From the NCBI GenBank assembly GCA_963792125.1, contig CAWBVA010000013.1, forward strand, positions 1 through 64,000: DNA of 64,000 nt, read 5' to 3'. This document shows, in pieces, positions 26,603-35,247 of this stretch (position 1 is its first letter; every line of letters begins with the position of its first letter). Made by a program: the position numbers and the translations under genes. The DNA comes from Methanocella_A sp963792125. Its GTDB lineage: Archaea; Halobacteriota; Methanocellia; Methanocellales; Methanocellaceae. The notes beneath the pieces were generated by a model. It ran no database searches. It was given only the letters and a program-made list of their open reading frames with translations, and was not told the origin of the DNA.

Positions 26603-26762
26603 GGCATATGTCAGGGGAACTTTTTGGTAAAAAGTTCCCCGTGCGCCCCTCAAAAACTACCGCAAAATGTGCCTTCGGCACATGCGCCCGGTGTCGTGAC
26701 CCAGGGGGGCCTTTTTGGAACAAGGCCCCCCCCCCCCCGGGAGCCCCGCGAAAACCAGCACC
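26603..26762. repeat. Family B repeat element, copy 2 (inverted)
   Basis: The order is reversed relative to 26222: hairpin ggggaactttttggtaaaaagttcccc, then caaaatgtgccttcggcaca, then a second hairpin of ccagggggcctttttggaac type, ending gagccccgcgaaaaccagca. It is almost identical to the reverse complement of the copy at 41290-41445. A poly-C run of about 14-15 bases lies in its right hairpin. Confidence 0.85.
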
Positions 26763-26815
26763 CTCCGTGCCCACTGTTTTACTTCGTGGATATGGCTATT
26801 ATCAGGCCTGTAAGA

Positions 26816-27001
26816 ATGTTACACATGTGCAAATCTTCATGGTACGGGAGACACAGTGCGATGCACCGGGGCGATTGTGGCTGCCACGGCGATATGATGA
26901 AGCGTAAAGGCGTCTGTGCGATGATATTCTTCGGGTTCATGGCGATCATCTTTGCGATGATAGCCGGGATGATACACCTGAAGCTCCATATGCATGAGTG
27001 A
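26816..27001 (+). CDS. Small Cys/His-rich membrane protein
   Basis: The 61-residue product begins MLHMCKSSWYGRHSAMHRGDCGCHGDMMKRK and has one helix (VCAMIFFGFMAIIFAMIAGMIHL). The CGCH cluster could bind metal on one face of the membrane. A start at 26861 (MHRGD) is equally possible and gives 46 residues. Tail HLKLHMHE is His-rich. No family recognised; it lies just after the family B copy. Confidence 0.5.
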   Translation: MLHMCKSSWYGRHSAMHRGDCGCHGDMMKRKGVCAMIFFGFMAIIFAMIAGMIHLKLHMHE

Positions 27002-27046
27002 GCGATCGGCAACGTTAAGCCGGAAGCACGACCTGCTAGTATCGAT

Positions 27047-27214
27047 ATGAAGGTAAAACTTAGCGGATGGAGCATAGTACTGCTGCTGATAGTCATTATT
27101 CTGGCACTGAACCTGGCCGGCATCATCCACGTGGACGCATGGGGTATCTTCGGCATCGTGGTGACCATCGGCTGCGCCTGGCTGATCTACTGGATTTTCC
27201 TTAAGAAAAGATAG
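27047..27214 (+). CDS. Small membrane protein, 55 residues
   Basis: The product begins MKVKLSGW and holds two hydrophobic stretches (IVLLLIVIILALNLAGII and GIFGIVVTIGCAWLIYWIFL), ending LKKR. It looks like a two-helix membrane protein of unknown function. Its end overlaps the convergent CbiX-like gene by 14 bases. Its codon use and hydrophobic pattern, rather than any family, support it. Confidence 0.5.
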   Translation: MKVKLSGWSIVLLLIVIILALNLAGIIHVDAWGIFGIVVTIGCAWLIYWIFLKKR

Positions 27215-28257
27215 GGCCCCGCAGCCCGGACGGCTCGATCGTGTCGCCCTTTGCCAGGGCATCAAGCACTTTCAGCCGCAGCATCATGCCGACATCCTGC
27301 GCCAGCGATGAGGGGTCGGGCGGGACGTAGATGAGGTCGGCCGGACAGTTCTTTTTTACTTGCTTAAGCGCTTCGGACGGGTCGGCCCGCGAGAGCGAAT
27401 GACGGTGCATGAGCAAGGGCATGCCTGCCGCGATAATCCTGCCGGCGCCAGCCTGCATAAGACGGTCGGCAGCCGCTTCCAGGCCCTGGCCGGAAAAGTC
27501 CAGGTAGCCCGTCTGGACGCCGCAAAAGGCGCCCGAAGCTTCCAGGCATGCGGACACGCCGGACATGAACCGGTCGATTCCCGTCCCGGAGTCGTCTGAT
27601 CGGGCCCTGGAATAATCGGAGAGGTTCTTTACGGCGGCCACGAAGCCTGCTGACTGCCGGGCGCAGGCTTCGAACATAGTCATCTGATCGTGCGAGGACA
27701 CTACGATCACGCCGGTCTCGCTCCCGATCCTGGGCATGTCGCCGGACGGCCGGGGTGCTATGCCGAGCCCCGCCAGGGCGCTTTCTACAGAAGCCATGAC
27801 AAGTGACGATGCCACGTGAGGATTCGTGCCCGGCCGGGCATAGAAGACGTCGAGCCCCGGGTTCGTCGTCATTACCTGCCCGATGGCTGCCGGCATGTGG
27901 ACGGTCGCGCCGCTCCCGGGCAGCATCAGGCCTCCGGCACCAACGCACACGATGGAGCGCGCTCCGGCAGACATTGCACGATACACCGCTTCACGGATGC
28001 CGGGCTTCCTGAAGCCAATGAAGGCCAGCTCGACCGGACCGTCGGCCCCTGACGACACATATAGAGGCGACCTGTCCGCTGAAGCCTGAAAGCTCGTCTT
28101 TTACCGGTGCTGCCATAAGCTCTACCGGCATCTGTCCACACGCCGACAGGCACTCGCCATAGAGCCTGCAATACTCAGGGTCTTCGAGCAACTCTGCCGG
28201 CACGTCCCCGTGGCAGACCAGCATCAGCCCTGGCCTGTCCGCATTCTCCAGTCTCAT
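27201..28257 (-). CDS. CbiX-like (sirohydrochlorin cobaltochelatase-like) protein, frameshifted
   Basis: A protein of about 350 residues with CbiX/CfbA character. The N-terminal part has RPGLMLVCHGDVPAEL (the CHG replaces the usual GHGS), then VELAFIGFRKPGIREAVYRAMSAGARSIVCVGAGGLMLPG, and later a second related half with TGYLDFSGQGLEAAADRLMQAGAGRIIAAGMPLLMHRH. The two-half structure resembles fused chelatases that insert Co or Ni into tetrapyrroles. In methanogens CfbA acts in F430 synthesis, but the usual enzyme is one half this size, so function is uncertain. The frame breaks near 28042-28048; removing one base joins GQVAS to VSSGADGPVELAF. Confidence 0.7.
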
Positions 28258-28338
28258 CCCGTTGAAAAATGCGAAGCGCCGGATTATATGAGTTTGGCGC
28301 GGAGGACACGAAGGGTATCCTGGGACAATTCGACAGGG

Positions 28339-28348
28339 TTTAATATAA
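28339..28348 (+). promoter_or_regulatory. TATA box of the MBL-fold gene
   Basis: The sequence tttaatataa lies about 30 bases upstream of the ATG at 28373, the spacing expected for a leaderless archaeal transcript. It lies directly before the alternative ATG at 28349, so it argues against that start. Confidence 0.55.
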
Positions 28349-28372
28349 ATGCAGCAGATATTATCCGATAGC

Positions 28373-29059
28373 ATGGAAATCGTTCCCGGCATTCACATGG
28401 TCGACGGCTCCATCGGCTGCAATACCTACCTGGTCCTGGGCGAAGGCGTCACGCTGGTGGACACAGGGCTCCGCGGTAACGTCCCGCGGATATACAATTA
28501 TCTCGGCCACATCGGCCATAAGCCCCGGGACATAAAGCGCATCGTGATCACCCACGCGCACCTCGACCACATGAACTGTCTGTACCAGCTCAAGAAGGAT
28601 ACAGGCGCGACCGTGATGGCAAATGCCCGGGACTCGGACATCGTCGAGGGCAGGCAGCATCTCCGGGTCGCCAGAGGCCTGTTCGGCATCGTCTTCGGGG
28701 CCTTCCAGGTGTACTATAAGTACAGGCCGGTCCCTGTAGATGTCAGGCTGAACGACGGAGATATGATCGCAGGCCTGCATGGCTTCAGGGCGATATCCCT
28801 GCCGGGCCACAGCGAAGGGAACATGGGCTTGTTCAGCCAGGAGAAAAGCACGTTCTTCTCGAGCGATTCCATCAGGGTGTCCGGCGACAGGCTGGTCGCC
28901 CCCAGCCCCCGGTTCACCACGGACATGGATGCCGCCGTGGCATCCATCAGGAGGATAGGCGAGTTCGACTTCAACGTCATGCTCCCCGGGCACGGGCCGG
29001 CCATCACCAGCACAGCATCCGTGAAAGTACGGGAGCTGTACCACGAAATCAGGCAATAG
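28373..29059 (+). CDS. MBL-fold metallo-hydrolase
   Basis: A metallo-beta-lactamase-fold hydrolase of 228 residues. The dinuclear metal motif is HAHLDH at residues 61-66; further ligands appear as LPGHSEGNMGLF, SSDSI and LPGHGPAI. The family includes glyoxalase II-like thioesterases and lactonases; the substrate is unknown. The ATG at 28373 is preferred over 28349 because a TATA box sits about 30 bases upstream of it. Confidence 0.88.
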   Translation: MEIVPGIHMVDGSIGCNTYLVLGEGVTLVDTGLRGNVPRIYNYLGHIGHKPRDIKRIVITHAHLDHMNCLYQLKKDTGATVMANARDSDIVEGRQHLRVARGLFGIVFGAFQVYYKYRPVPVDVRLNDGDMIAGLHGFRAISLPGHSEGNMGLFSQEKSTFFSSDSIRVSGDRLVAPSPRFTTDMDAAVASIRRIGEFDFNVMLPGHGPAITSTASVKVRELYHEIRQ

Positions 29060-29378
29060 GCGGCCCGGAGAACGGTCGCGACACGAGATAAGCGTTGACG
29101 AACACAGGAGTCGTTATAAAGAGGGTTTTATTTCAAAAAATCATATTTATTTCGTCGACCGGACAAAAATTACGGGCTTAACCAGCAAAGTATTTATTAT
29201 ACCAGATTACATAATAAGCATTTGAGCGGGTGATTTGCCGTTTTTATAACTGCACAATCCAATCCATCCCCTACCAACCCGCTCACCCTTTAATAGACGC
29301 CGATTTAATAATTTCTGAACCCCTTTTTCTGCCATTTCCGTCATTTATTTCAATGCGGCGCGCGCTCTATATCTGCCT
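29060..29378. other. AT-rich intergenic region, no gene seen
   Basis: This 319-base spacer is AT-rich between 29130 and 29350 and probably holds the promoter of the next gene. No repeat family member or stable hairpin is evident. Confidence 0.5.
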
Positions 29379-29807
29379 ATGCCTCCACGAGACGTGTCGA
29401 TGAGCCTGGACGAGTTCAGGCAATACTGGAAGAAAACCCGGAAGCAGATACGCTCGGCGAAGGCTTTCGACAGCGCCAGCCGCCGGTGGGTCGAAGGAGA
29501 CGATATCTTCAGCGCGGGCGGTGTTTACACGTTAATCGTCGTCCAGTTCAGGAACCGGACATTCCTGCGCATCAATGTCAAGCCTTCCCTGAAGGTGTCC
29601 TACGCCCCGGAGAAGTACGCCAGCGCGGGCACGTGGAGCCGTCTCGGGATATACCTGACCTACGAGGAGAAAGAGTTCCTTAACAGCATAGGCAATGACG
29701 CGCTGTCGCCAGACGAGCTAATCGACGTCGTCGCTTCCTCAGGCTTCCCGGGACGCAATGCCCTGGCAGATAAGCTTAAAAAGGCCGCTGACAGAATGCA
29801 TCGCTGA
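29379..29807 (+). CDS. Hypothetical protein
   Basis: I do not recognise this 142-residue soluble protein. It begins MPPRDVSMSLDEFRQYWKKTRKQIRSAKAFDSASRRWVEGDD and has a beta-rich middle (GVYTLIVVQFRNRTFLRINVKPSLKVSYAP) and a helical end. A start at 29400 (MSLDEFRQYW) is possible. It converges on Alba with no gap. Confidence 0.55.
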   Translation: MPPRDVSMSLDEFRQYWKKTRKQIRSAKAFDSASRRWVEGDDIFSAGGVYTLIVVQFRNRTFLRINVKPSLKVSYAPEKYASAGTWSRLGIYLTYEEKEFLNSIGNDALSPDELIDVVASSGFPGRNALADKLKKAADRMHR

Positions 29808-30113
29808 TCAGGGACGCTTCAGGAAGATCTCGATAGAAGAGACGTTGATGTTGTCGCCCTTCTCGCTGGTCAGCTCTTCCGTGCTGATCTTGATGTGGTC
29901 CACCACCACGTCGAGCAGGAAACGGTTGCGCACTACCTTAGCCGTATCCACCGCCCGGGAGATGGCCCGCCCCCTCGCCTTGATGCTGACCTCTTTAGCA
30001 CCCTCGTTAAACTGGGTGACCGCGGCAAGCACGTAGTTCATGACAGGCTTGTTGCCCACGAAGATGACGTTGTCTTCGGTCTTTGGTGTAGTCTCCGTAT
30101 TCATATGTGCCAT
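29808..30113 (-). CDS. albA: DNA/RNA-binding protein Alba
   Basis: The chromatin protein Alba, about 101 residues. Landmarks are DNVIFVGNKPVMNYVLAAV, with the lysine that contacts DNA in NKPVMNY (often acetylated in crenarchaea), then VSIKARGRAISRAVDTAKVVRNRFL. It dimerises and coats DNA or RNA in the cytoplasm. I chose ATG 30113; MNTET at 30104 is an alternative. A TATA-like ctatatta lies about 25-30 bases upstream. A family A repeat lies further upstream, between it and hisC. Confidence 0.93.
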   Translation of the reverse strand: MAHMNTETTPKTEDNVIFVGNKPVMNYVLAAVTQFNEGAKEVSIKARGRAISRAVDTAKVVRNRFLLDVVVDHIKISTEELTSEKGDNINVSSIEIFLKRP

Positions 30114-30197
30114 ATAAATAATAAGCAATTCTTTAATATAGCGTTTTCCTAGTCGCGGGAGGGCGCAGAGGTTTCTGGAGGGCACGTGTAGAACTCT

Positions 30198-30326
30198 CAC
30201 CACAGAGGGCACAGAGGCCACAGAGGACGACACAGAGGATTTTATAGAAAAAGGCTGATGAGGGAAAGCCCTGTTATTAAAACGTCCTCTGTGTCGTCCT
30301 CTGTGGCCTCTGTGCCCTCTGTGGTG
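30198..30326. repeat. Family A element with 42-bp perfect arms
   Basis: The arms 30198-30239 and 30285-30326 are perfect complements over 42 bases, built from caccacagagggcacagagg units. The 45-base loop (tttatagaaaaaggctgatg... ctgttattaaaacg) is shared with other copies. The left end is about 85 bases upstream of the Alba start and the right end about 90 bases upstream of hisC. Confidence 0.92.
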
Positions 30327-30416
30327 AACGTCTCCGTGCCCTCCAGAAACCTCCGAGACCTCCCCGAAGCAAAATCTTTAAACTTTGAATGCTCTTCGTC
30401 TATTTGCGGTGAAGTA

Positions 30417-31505
30417 ATGATCAGGGCCAGGCAGTCGGTCAGGGAAATAAAAGAGTATGTGGCGGGAAAGAACGTGGAAGAGGTGGCTGCGTCCTATGGC
30501 ATTGAAGAGCGCAGCATCGTCAAGCTCGCCTCCAACGAGAACTGCCTGGGGCCAAGTCCCAGGGCAGTCGAGGCGATCCGGGACGCGGCGTGCGACGCCC
30601 ATATTTACCCGAGCGTTGACGCCATAGAGCTTCGCCAGGCGATCGCGGAGCGGTACAGTATGCCGCTCGGCACGGTGGTCTGCGGCGCAGGCATGGACGG
30701 CGTGCTGGAGACGCTGCTGCGTGCCTTCCTCGAGAGTGGCGACGAGACCCTGATACCGCTGCCCGCATTCTCGTATTACGAGATCGTCACGAGGTTCTGC
30801 GGGGCAACGCCAGTGTTCTGCAACCGGAGAGACGACTTCAGCCTCGACGTGGACGCCGTGCTGGATAAAGTCACCGGAAAGACCAAATTCATTTTCATCA
30901 CGTCCCCGAATAACCCGACAGGCAACCTCACCCCCATCGAGGACATCAGGGCTGTCGCAGAGGCGGCGGAGGCCATCGTCTTCGTGGACGAGGCATACAT
31001 CGACTTCGCGGACGGGGCGGAGTCGGCCCTGGGCCTCGTCGGAAAGTACGACAACGTAGTCGTAGGCCGCACCATGTCGAAGGCGTGGGGTCTGGCAGGG
31101 ATGCGCATCGGGTCCGGTTTCATCCCGGAGCAGGCCTTCAGGGAATACATGAAGGTGGCCACGCCCTTCGCGCTCAGCCGTATTTCCATCGCGGCGGCGG
31201 TTGCCGCGCTGGGCGACGAGGAACACTACCGGCGATCGGTGGACACGGTCAGGAAAGAGCGAGAGTTTTTATCCGGGCACATGCCATTCAAGGTCTTCCC
31301 GTCTGACGCCAATTTCTTGTTGATGGATGCGAGCCCGCTCACATCCAGGTTTGTCGTCGATGAGTGCATGAAAAGAGGCATCATCCTGCGGGACTGCGCA
31401 TCGTTCCGGGGCATGGGCGACCGGTATGTGCGCATCACCATTGGCACGCATGACCAGAACCTCCGGCTGATCGACACGCTGAAGTCCGTCCGGGAGACGA
31501 CATGA
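30417..31505 (+). CDS. hisC: Histidinol-phosphate aminotransferase
   Basis: A PLP-dependent class I/II aminotransferase (362 residues) that converts imidazole-acetol phosphate to histidinol phosphate in histidine synthesis. Motifs are LASNENCLGPS (residues 37-47), SPNNPTGN (163-170), VDEAYIDF (190-197), the PLP lysine 222 in GRTMSKAWGLAGMRIG, and RYVRITIGT. I chose ATG 30417, preceded by ggtgaagta; longer frames upstream only read into the repeat. The stop overlaps the AK6 gene start by ATGA, so it is part of an operon. Confidence 0.93.
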   Translation: MIRARQSVREIKEYVAGKNVEEVAASYGIEERSIVKLASNENCLGPSPRAVEAIRDAACDAHIYPSVDAIELRQAIAERYSMPLGTVVCGAGMDGVLETLLRAFLESGDETLIPLPAFSYYEIVTRFCGATPVFCNRRDDFSLDVDAVLDKVTGKTKFIFITSPNNPTGNLTPIEDIRAVAEAAEAIVFVDEAYIDFADGAESALGLVGKYDNVVVGRTMSKAWGLAGMRIGSGFIPEQAFREYMKVATPFALSRISIAAAVAALGDEEHYRRSVDTVRKEREFLSGHMPFKVFPSDANFLLMDASPLTSRFVVDECMKRGIILRDCASFRGMGDRYVRITIGTHDQNLRLIDTLKSVRETT

Positions 31506-32044
31506 AGATCGCCCTGACCGGCACGCCTGGCACAGGTAAATCGACGGTAGCGCCCCTGGTTGACGAGGGCTTTCGCGTCCTCGACCTGAACGCAGTGATC
31601 AAGGATAGATATAACCGGGGCAGCGACCCGGAGAGAAAGTCTTTGATCGCAGACCTGGACCGCCTGGACGAGTACGTCGAAAGCCTCGAAGGCGATTATA
31701 TCATCGAGGGACACATCTCGCATTTGCTTCCCGTGGACAGGATCGTCGTCCTGCGCACCGCCCCGGGCGTGCTCCGGGAACGACTGGCAAAACGCGGATG
31801 GAGCAAGGCGAAGATCGACGAGAACCTGGAGGCGGAGGCGCTTGACGTGATCCTTGTCGAGGCGCTGGAGATGAGTCGTGGTCGTGTACGACCACGCGGT
31901 CGCGGGCGACCACGCAACGTGTACGAGATCAACGTCACGGATATGTCGCCGGAAGAAGTCGCAGAAGCCGTCAGACAGATCATCCGCGGCACCGATAATT
32001 ACAAGCCCGGCAGCGTAGACTTTAGCGAGGAGCTGTTCCTGTGA
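31502..32044 (+). CDS. AK6/Fap7-type adenylate kinase with in-frame insertion
   Basis: A P-loop kinase of 180 residues related to eukaryotic AK6/Fap7, which acts in small-subunit ribosome maturation and phosphorylates AMP. The P-loop GTPGTGKS is at residues 7-14, with a DYIIEGHISHLLP hinge and RTAPGVLRERLAKRGW. Residues about 125-138 (SRGRVRPRGRGRPR) form an Arg/Gly/Pro-rich insert encoded by a palindromic DNA stretch (arms at 31877-31885 and 31888-31896). The usual family continues directly from EALE to VYEI, so the insert looks alien. The gene overlaps hisC before it and the transferase after it. Confidence 0.88.
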   Translation: MKIALTGTPGTGKSTVAPLVDEGFRVLDLNAVIKDRYNRGSDPERKSLIADLDRLDEYVESLEGDYIIEGHISHLLPVDRIVVLRTAPGVLRERLAKRGWSKAKIDENLEAEALDVILVEALEMSRGRVRPRGRGRPRNVYEINVTDMSPEEVAEAVRQIIRGTDNYKPGSVDFSEELFL

Positions 32045-32679
32045 CTATGGACTCCTACAGGTCAGTGCTTGTAGACATGACCACGCCGCTGGTCAACCTG
32101 CTGCATACGCACAGGATAACGGCAAACGCTCTGTCGGTAGCGTCGCTATGTTGCGCGGCGCTCGCGGGCATCGCCTATTACTTTGCCTATAATAGTACGC
32201 TTGCGCTTGCCTTAGCTTTGTTCTTCCTGCTGCTGAACGGGCTGCTCGACGGCCTGGACGGCGCGCTGGCCAGGAAGACCGGCACGTCCTCGAAGTACGG
32301 CGACTTCCTGGACCACGTGATCGACCGTTACGCGGACGTATTCATCATCAGCGGCATCTTCCTGGGCGGATACCTGCGGGCCGACCTGGGCGCGCTGGCG
32401 GTTACGGGCGTGCTGCTGGCCAGCTACCTGGGCACACAGGCCCAGGCCGTGGGCATCGGCCGCAACTACGGGGGCATCATGGGCCGGGCCGATCGCATGA
32501 TCGTCCTGGGGCTGGCCACCTGTATCACGCTGGTCTATCCCGTCGCGGCAGGCTTCGAAGGGTTCCGGTTCCCGGTGCTTGGCTGGGCGTTGCTTCTCAT
32601 AGGTGTCCTCAGCCACGTGACCGCGCTACAGCGCATCTGGCATGCGAGAAAGTCGCTGCTGTACGGCGACAAAAAGTAG
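32041..32679 (+). CDS. CDP-alcohol phosphatidyltransferase
   Basis: An integral membrane enzyme of 212 residues that joins a CDP-lipid and an alcohol to make phospholipid. The family motif is DGLDGALARKTGTSSKYG then DFLDHVIDRYAD (residues about 70-101), matching D-G-x2-A-R-x8-G-x3-D-x3-D. About six helices surround it. In archaea such enzymes make archaetidylserine, -glycerol or -inositol phosphate; I cannot choose between them. Start GTG 32041 overlaps the AK6 stop; ATG 32047 is an alternative. It closes the hisC operon. Confidence 0.88.
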   Translation: MTMDSYRSVLVDMTTPLVNLLHTHRITANALSVASLCCAALAGIAYYFAYNSTLALALALFFLLLNGLLDGLDGALARKTGTSSKYGDFLDHVIDRYADVFIISGIFLGGYLRADLGALAVTGVLLASYLGTQAQAVGIGRNYGGIMGRADRMIVLGLATCITLVYPVAAGFEGFRFPVLGWALLLIGVLSHVTALQRIWHARKSLLYGDKK

Positions 32680-32861
32680 CGCAACTGTCGAGAACTCGGG
32701 AGGTCTCACAGCAGACGATTAGTATATTAATCGCTAGAGGGATGCTGACCTCCGGAATACCTGCCTTTTAATGTTTTCCCGTCTTTATAGCGGGCGCTGT
32801 TTAAAAACGGCAGCACAGCATAAGGAATATGAAAAAAAGTGATAAAAAGAAGGGAAAAATC

Positions 32862-33371
32862 CTACCGGTTCCCGTCCCTCTTCACTTTGATCAGGTCGCC
32901 CAGCGTCATGACCCGGCTCTCACCCTTCCGGCCACTGCGCTCTGCCTCGGCCACGCCTTCCGTCAGCTTGACTTCAAGGGCCAGCTCGATCTTCTTCACC
33001 AGCGCGTCCTCGGGGATCAGTTCCCCACGCTCGACCTTCTTGATGATGTTTACCTTCGACTGGGTCTTTTTGGCGAGTTCCTCGTCGGTCATGTGCTTCG
33101 CTTCGCGGGCTTTCTTGATCCGGTCCGCGTAGTCCTCGACCAGCTCATCCTTGATCTGGTCGAACACGTCCCGTCTCGTGCGCCTGACAGCCATGCTGCC
33201 AGGGGCCCCGGGCGGCGCGGAGGCTCCTCCGCCGCGCACTCCCGCAGGGCCTCTCGGCGAGACCTCCTTGCCGAAGCCTTTGCACTTGTCGCAAGCATCG
33301 AGTTCCGCTCTATCGACGATGATCCTGAAAGATTTTCCTCTAATCTCTGCCCCACATATTTCACACTGCAT
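32862..33371 (-). CDS. Archaeal multiprotein bridging factor 1 (aMBF1)
   Basis: A 169-residue regulator. The N-terminal zinc ribbon is MQCEICGAEIRGK... ELDACDKCKGFG (CxxC...CxxC). A Gly/Pro-rich linker (about residues 40-60) follows, then an Xre-type helix-turn-helix (RIKKAREAKHMTDEELAKKTQSKVNIIKKVERGELIPEDALVKKIELAL). aMBF1 is a conserved archaeal DNA- and ribosome-associated factor. It diverges from PAN across 101 bases, a conserved archaeal neighbour relation. The ATG at 33371 removes 25 residues of unlikely leader. A TATA-like aaatttatcc lies about 35 bases upstream. Confidence 0.92.
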   Translation of the reverse strand: MQCEICGAEIRGKSFRIIVDRAELDACDKCKGFGKEVSPRGPAGVRGGGASAPPGAPGSMAVRRTRRDVFDQIKDELVEDYADRIKKAREAKHMTDEELAKKTQSKVNIIKKVERGELIPEDALVKKIELALEVKLTEGVAEAERSGRKGESRVMTLGDLIKVKRDGNR

Positions 33372-33433
33372 ACGTATCCGAGTATTAGTACATGTTTTTA
33401 CGGATAAATTTTTCCGATAAGTCTGTAAGTTAA

Positions 33434-33444
33434 GCATATATACC
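33434..33444 (+). promoter_or_regulatory. TATA box of PAN
   Basis: gcatatatacc is centred at about 33438, roughly 35 bases before the PAN ATG at 33473 and 26 before a GTG at 33464. The transcript therefore has a very short leader or none. Confidence 0.5.
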
Positions 33445-33472
33445 AAGAAAATTAACTGTTTAAGTGATTAAT

Positions 33473-34713
33473 ATGGCGGAAGGATCTGGCGTCGAATTTA
33501 CCGGAGAGGTGCCGCTCAGCGACTTTTCCAAGTACTTGCTCGACAGAGTAAAGCAGCTCGAGGAGCGTAACGTCCGCTTGAAGGAGGAGTACCGAAAAAT
33601 TGAGCTCGAGAAAAAATCTGTCGAGAACAAGAAGGTACAATACGAGCGCGAGATCCGGAAGCTGACGTCTGAGCTGGACAGACTGAAGACCCCGCCGCTC
33701 ATCGTGGGGACCATCCTGGACATCATGGCAAACGGCAAGATGATCATCAAGTCGTCCACCGGGCCCAAGTTCGTGGTCAACTCGTCCCAGTTCATCAACT
33801 CGAAGGACGTGTACGCCGGGGCCAAGGTCGCGCTGAACCAGCAGTCGCTGGCCGTGATCGAGGTGCTGCCGACGGTAAAGGACCCGCTGGTGCTCGGCAT
33901 GGAGGTCATCGCGGCCCCCGACATCGACTACCAGAGCGTGGGCGGCCTGGAAGAGCAGATCAACGAGCTGAAGGAGACCGTGGAGCTTCCGCTGCTGAAG
34001 CCTGAAGCTGTTCACGAAGGTCGGCATCGAGCCCCCGAAGGGAGTGCTCCTGTACGGCCCGCCAGGGCACTGGCAAGACCCTGCTCGCCAAAGCCGTAGC
34101 CAATCGCACCCAGGCGTCGTTCATCAGGATCATTGGCAGCGAGCTGGTCCAGAAGTACATCGGCGAAGGCGCCCGCATGGTGCGGGAACTGTTCGAGATG
34201 GCCAAGGAAAAATCGCCCGCCATCATCTTCATCGACGAGATCGACTCAATCGGAGCCAAGCGGCTTGACAGCATCACCTCCGGCGACCGTGAGGTACAGA
34301 GGACGCTGGTACAGCTACTCGCCGAGATGGACGGCTTCGACCCGAGAGGCAACGTCAGGATTCTCGCGGCCACCAACAGGCCGGACATCCTCGACCCCGC
34401 GCTGCTCCGGCCCGGCCGGTTCGACCGCATGATCAAGGTGCCAATGCCGAGCCTGGAAGGAAGGGAGCAGATCCTGAAGATCCATGCCCGCAAGATGAAC
34501 CTGTCCGAGGACGTCAACCTGCGGCAGATCGCCACGATCACCGAAGAGTCCAGCGGCGCAGACATCGCGGCCATCGTCATGGAAGCAGGCATGTTCGCCA
34601 TCAGGAACAACCGCGACTTCGTTGAGTCCGCAGACTTCAACGCGGCTGTGGCTAAGGTGCTGGGCGAACGCAACAAGAACCTCACGCAGGAAAGCGGCGT
34701 AATGTTTGCTTAG
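33473..34713 (+). CDS. pan: Proteasome-activating nucleotidase (PAN), frameshifted twice
   Basis: An AAA+ ATPase of about 412 residues that unfolds proteins for the 20S proteasome. An N-terminal coiled coil (ERNVRLKEEYRKIELEKKSVENKKV) is followed by an OB domain (VGTILDIMANGKMIIKSSTGPKFVVNSSQ). The AAA part has VGGLEEQINELKETVELPL, Walker A GPPGTGKT, Walker B IIFIDEIDSIGAKRL, arginine finger LRPGRFDR and a C-terminal HbYX-like end (VMFA in this copy). Two single-base insertions disrupt it: one near 34005 (LKPE then LFTKVGIEPPKG) and one near 34068 (YGPPG then TGKT). Both are restored by removing one base, so they look like sequencing error in an essential gene. Confidence 0.92.
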
Positions 34714-34870
34714 TTTTCGAAGGGGCTGTCGGGGAGCATTTTCCAAAAAGGCTCCCCTGACTCTCGACACCCGCACATGTGCCGAAGGCACCATTTTTAA
34801 GATCGTTTTAGCTCCGTTTTTGAAGGGGTGCAAAGGGGAAATTTTTGCCAAAAATTTCCCCCGTACACTT
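34713..34870. repeat. Family B repeat element, copy 3
   Basis: Starting one base after the PAN stop: gttttcgaaggggctgtcgg, hairpin ggggagcattttccaaaaaggctcccc, cgacacccgcacatgtgccg aaggcac, then hairpin ggggaaatttttgccaaaaatttcccc. The bases between the hairpins diverge from the other copies, so this copy is older or decayed. Placed exactly at the gene end, it could also serve as terminator. Confidence 0.8.
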
Positions 34871-35247
34871 CGTATAAAAATGGCTGTATTACCTGTCGAC
34901 TCTCTTGAAAAACAATGTCGAAAAATCTACATGCAAGCCTGCCCCGGCAAACAAGAGGCACCAGCGTGTCGGTCTCGCGCGCACGCGTGCCAGGGCACTG
35001 GCAAGGTATGCCGGTTTTTCATCGTTAATACCTGACTGATACCCCGGTCATCGATCGATTCCTTTCGCAAAAGAAAATCCAGCTTATATCGGTCCTCATT
35101 TAAAACCATATATTTCCTTTGCAATAGTCAGAGTAACTAATTTCAATAAATTTATAATTTATAATTTTAATCTTTGTATATTAAAACAGATATAAAGATG
35201 AAGTTAGCCTTGCCCGGTAGTTAACGACGCAAGTGTTGATAGTATGA
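34871..35247. other. Intergenic region, no gene seen
   Basis: The 377 bases up to the next convergent gene hold no convincing gene. The part 35100-35240 is very AT-rich (ataatttataattttaatctt). A minor tandem-like accagcgtgtcgg / gcgtgccagggcactggc occurs near 34968-35005. Confidence 0.45.

Noticed and set aside
30198..30326. CRISPR array
   Set aside because: The repeats are inverted arms of a single hairpin with no regularly spaced direct repeats or spacers. A Cas4-like gene alone is not evidence of an array.
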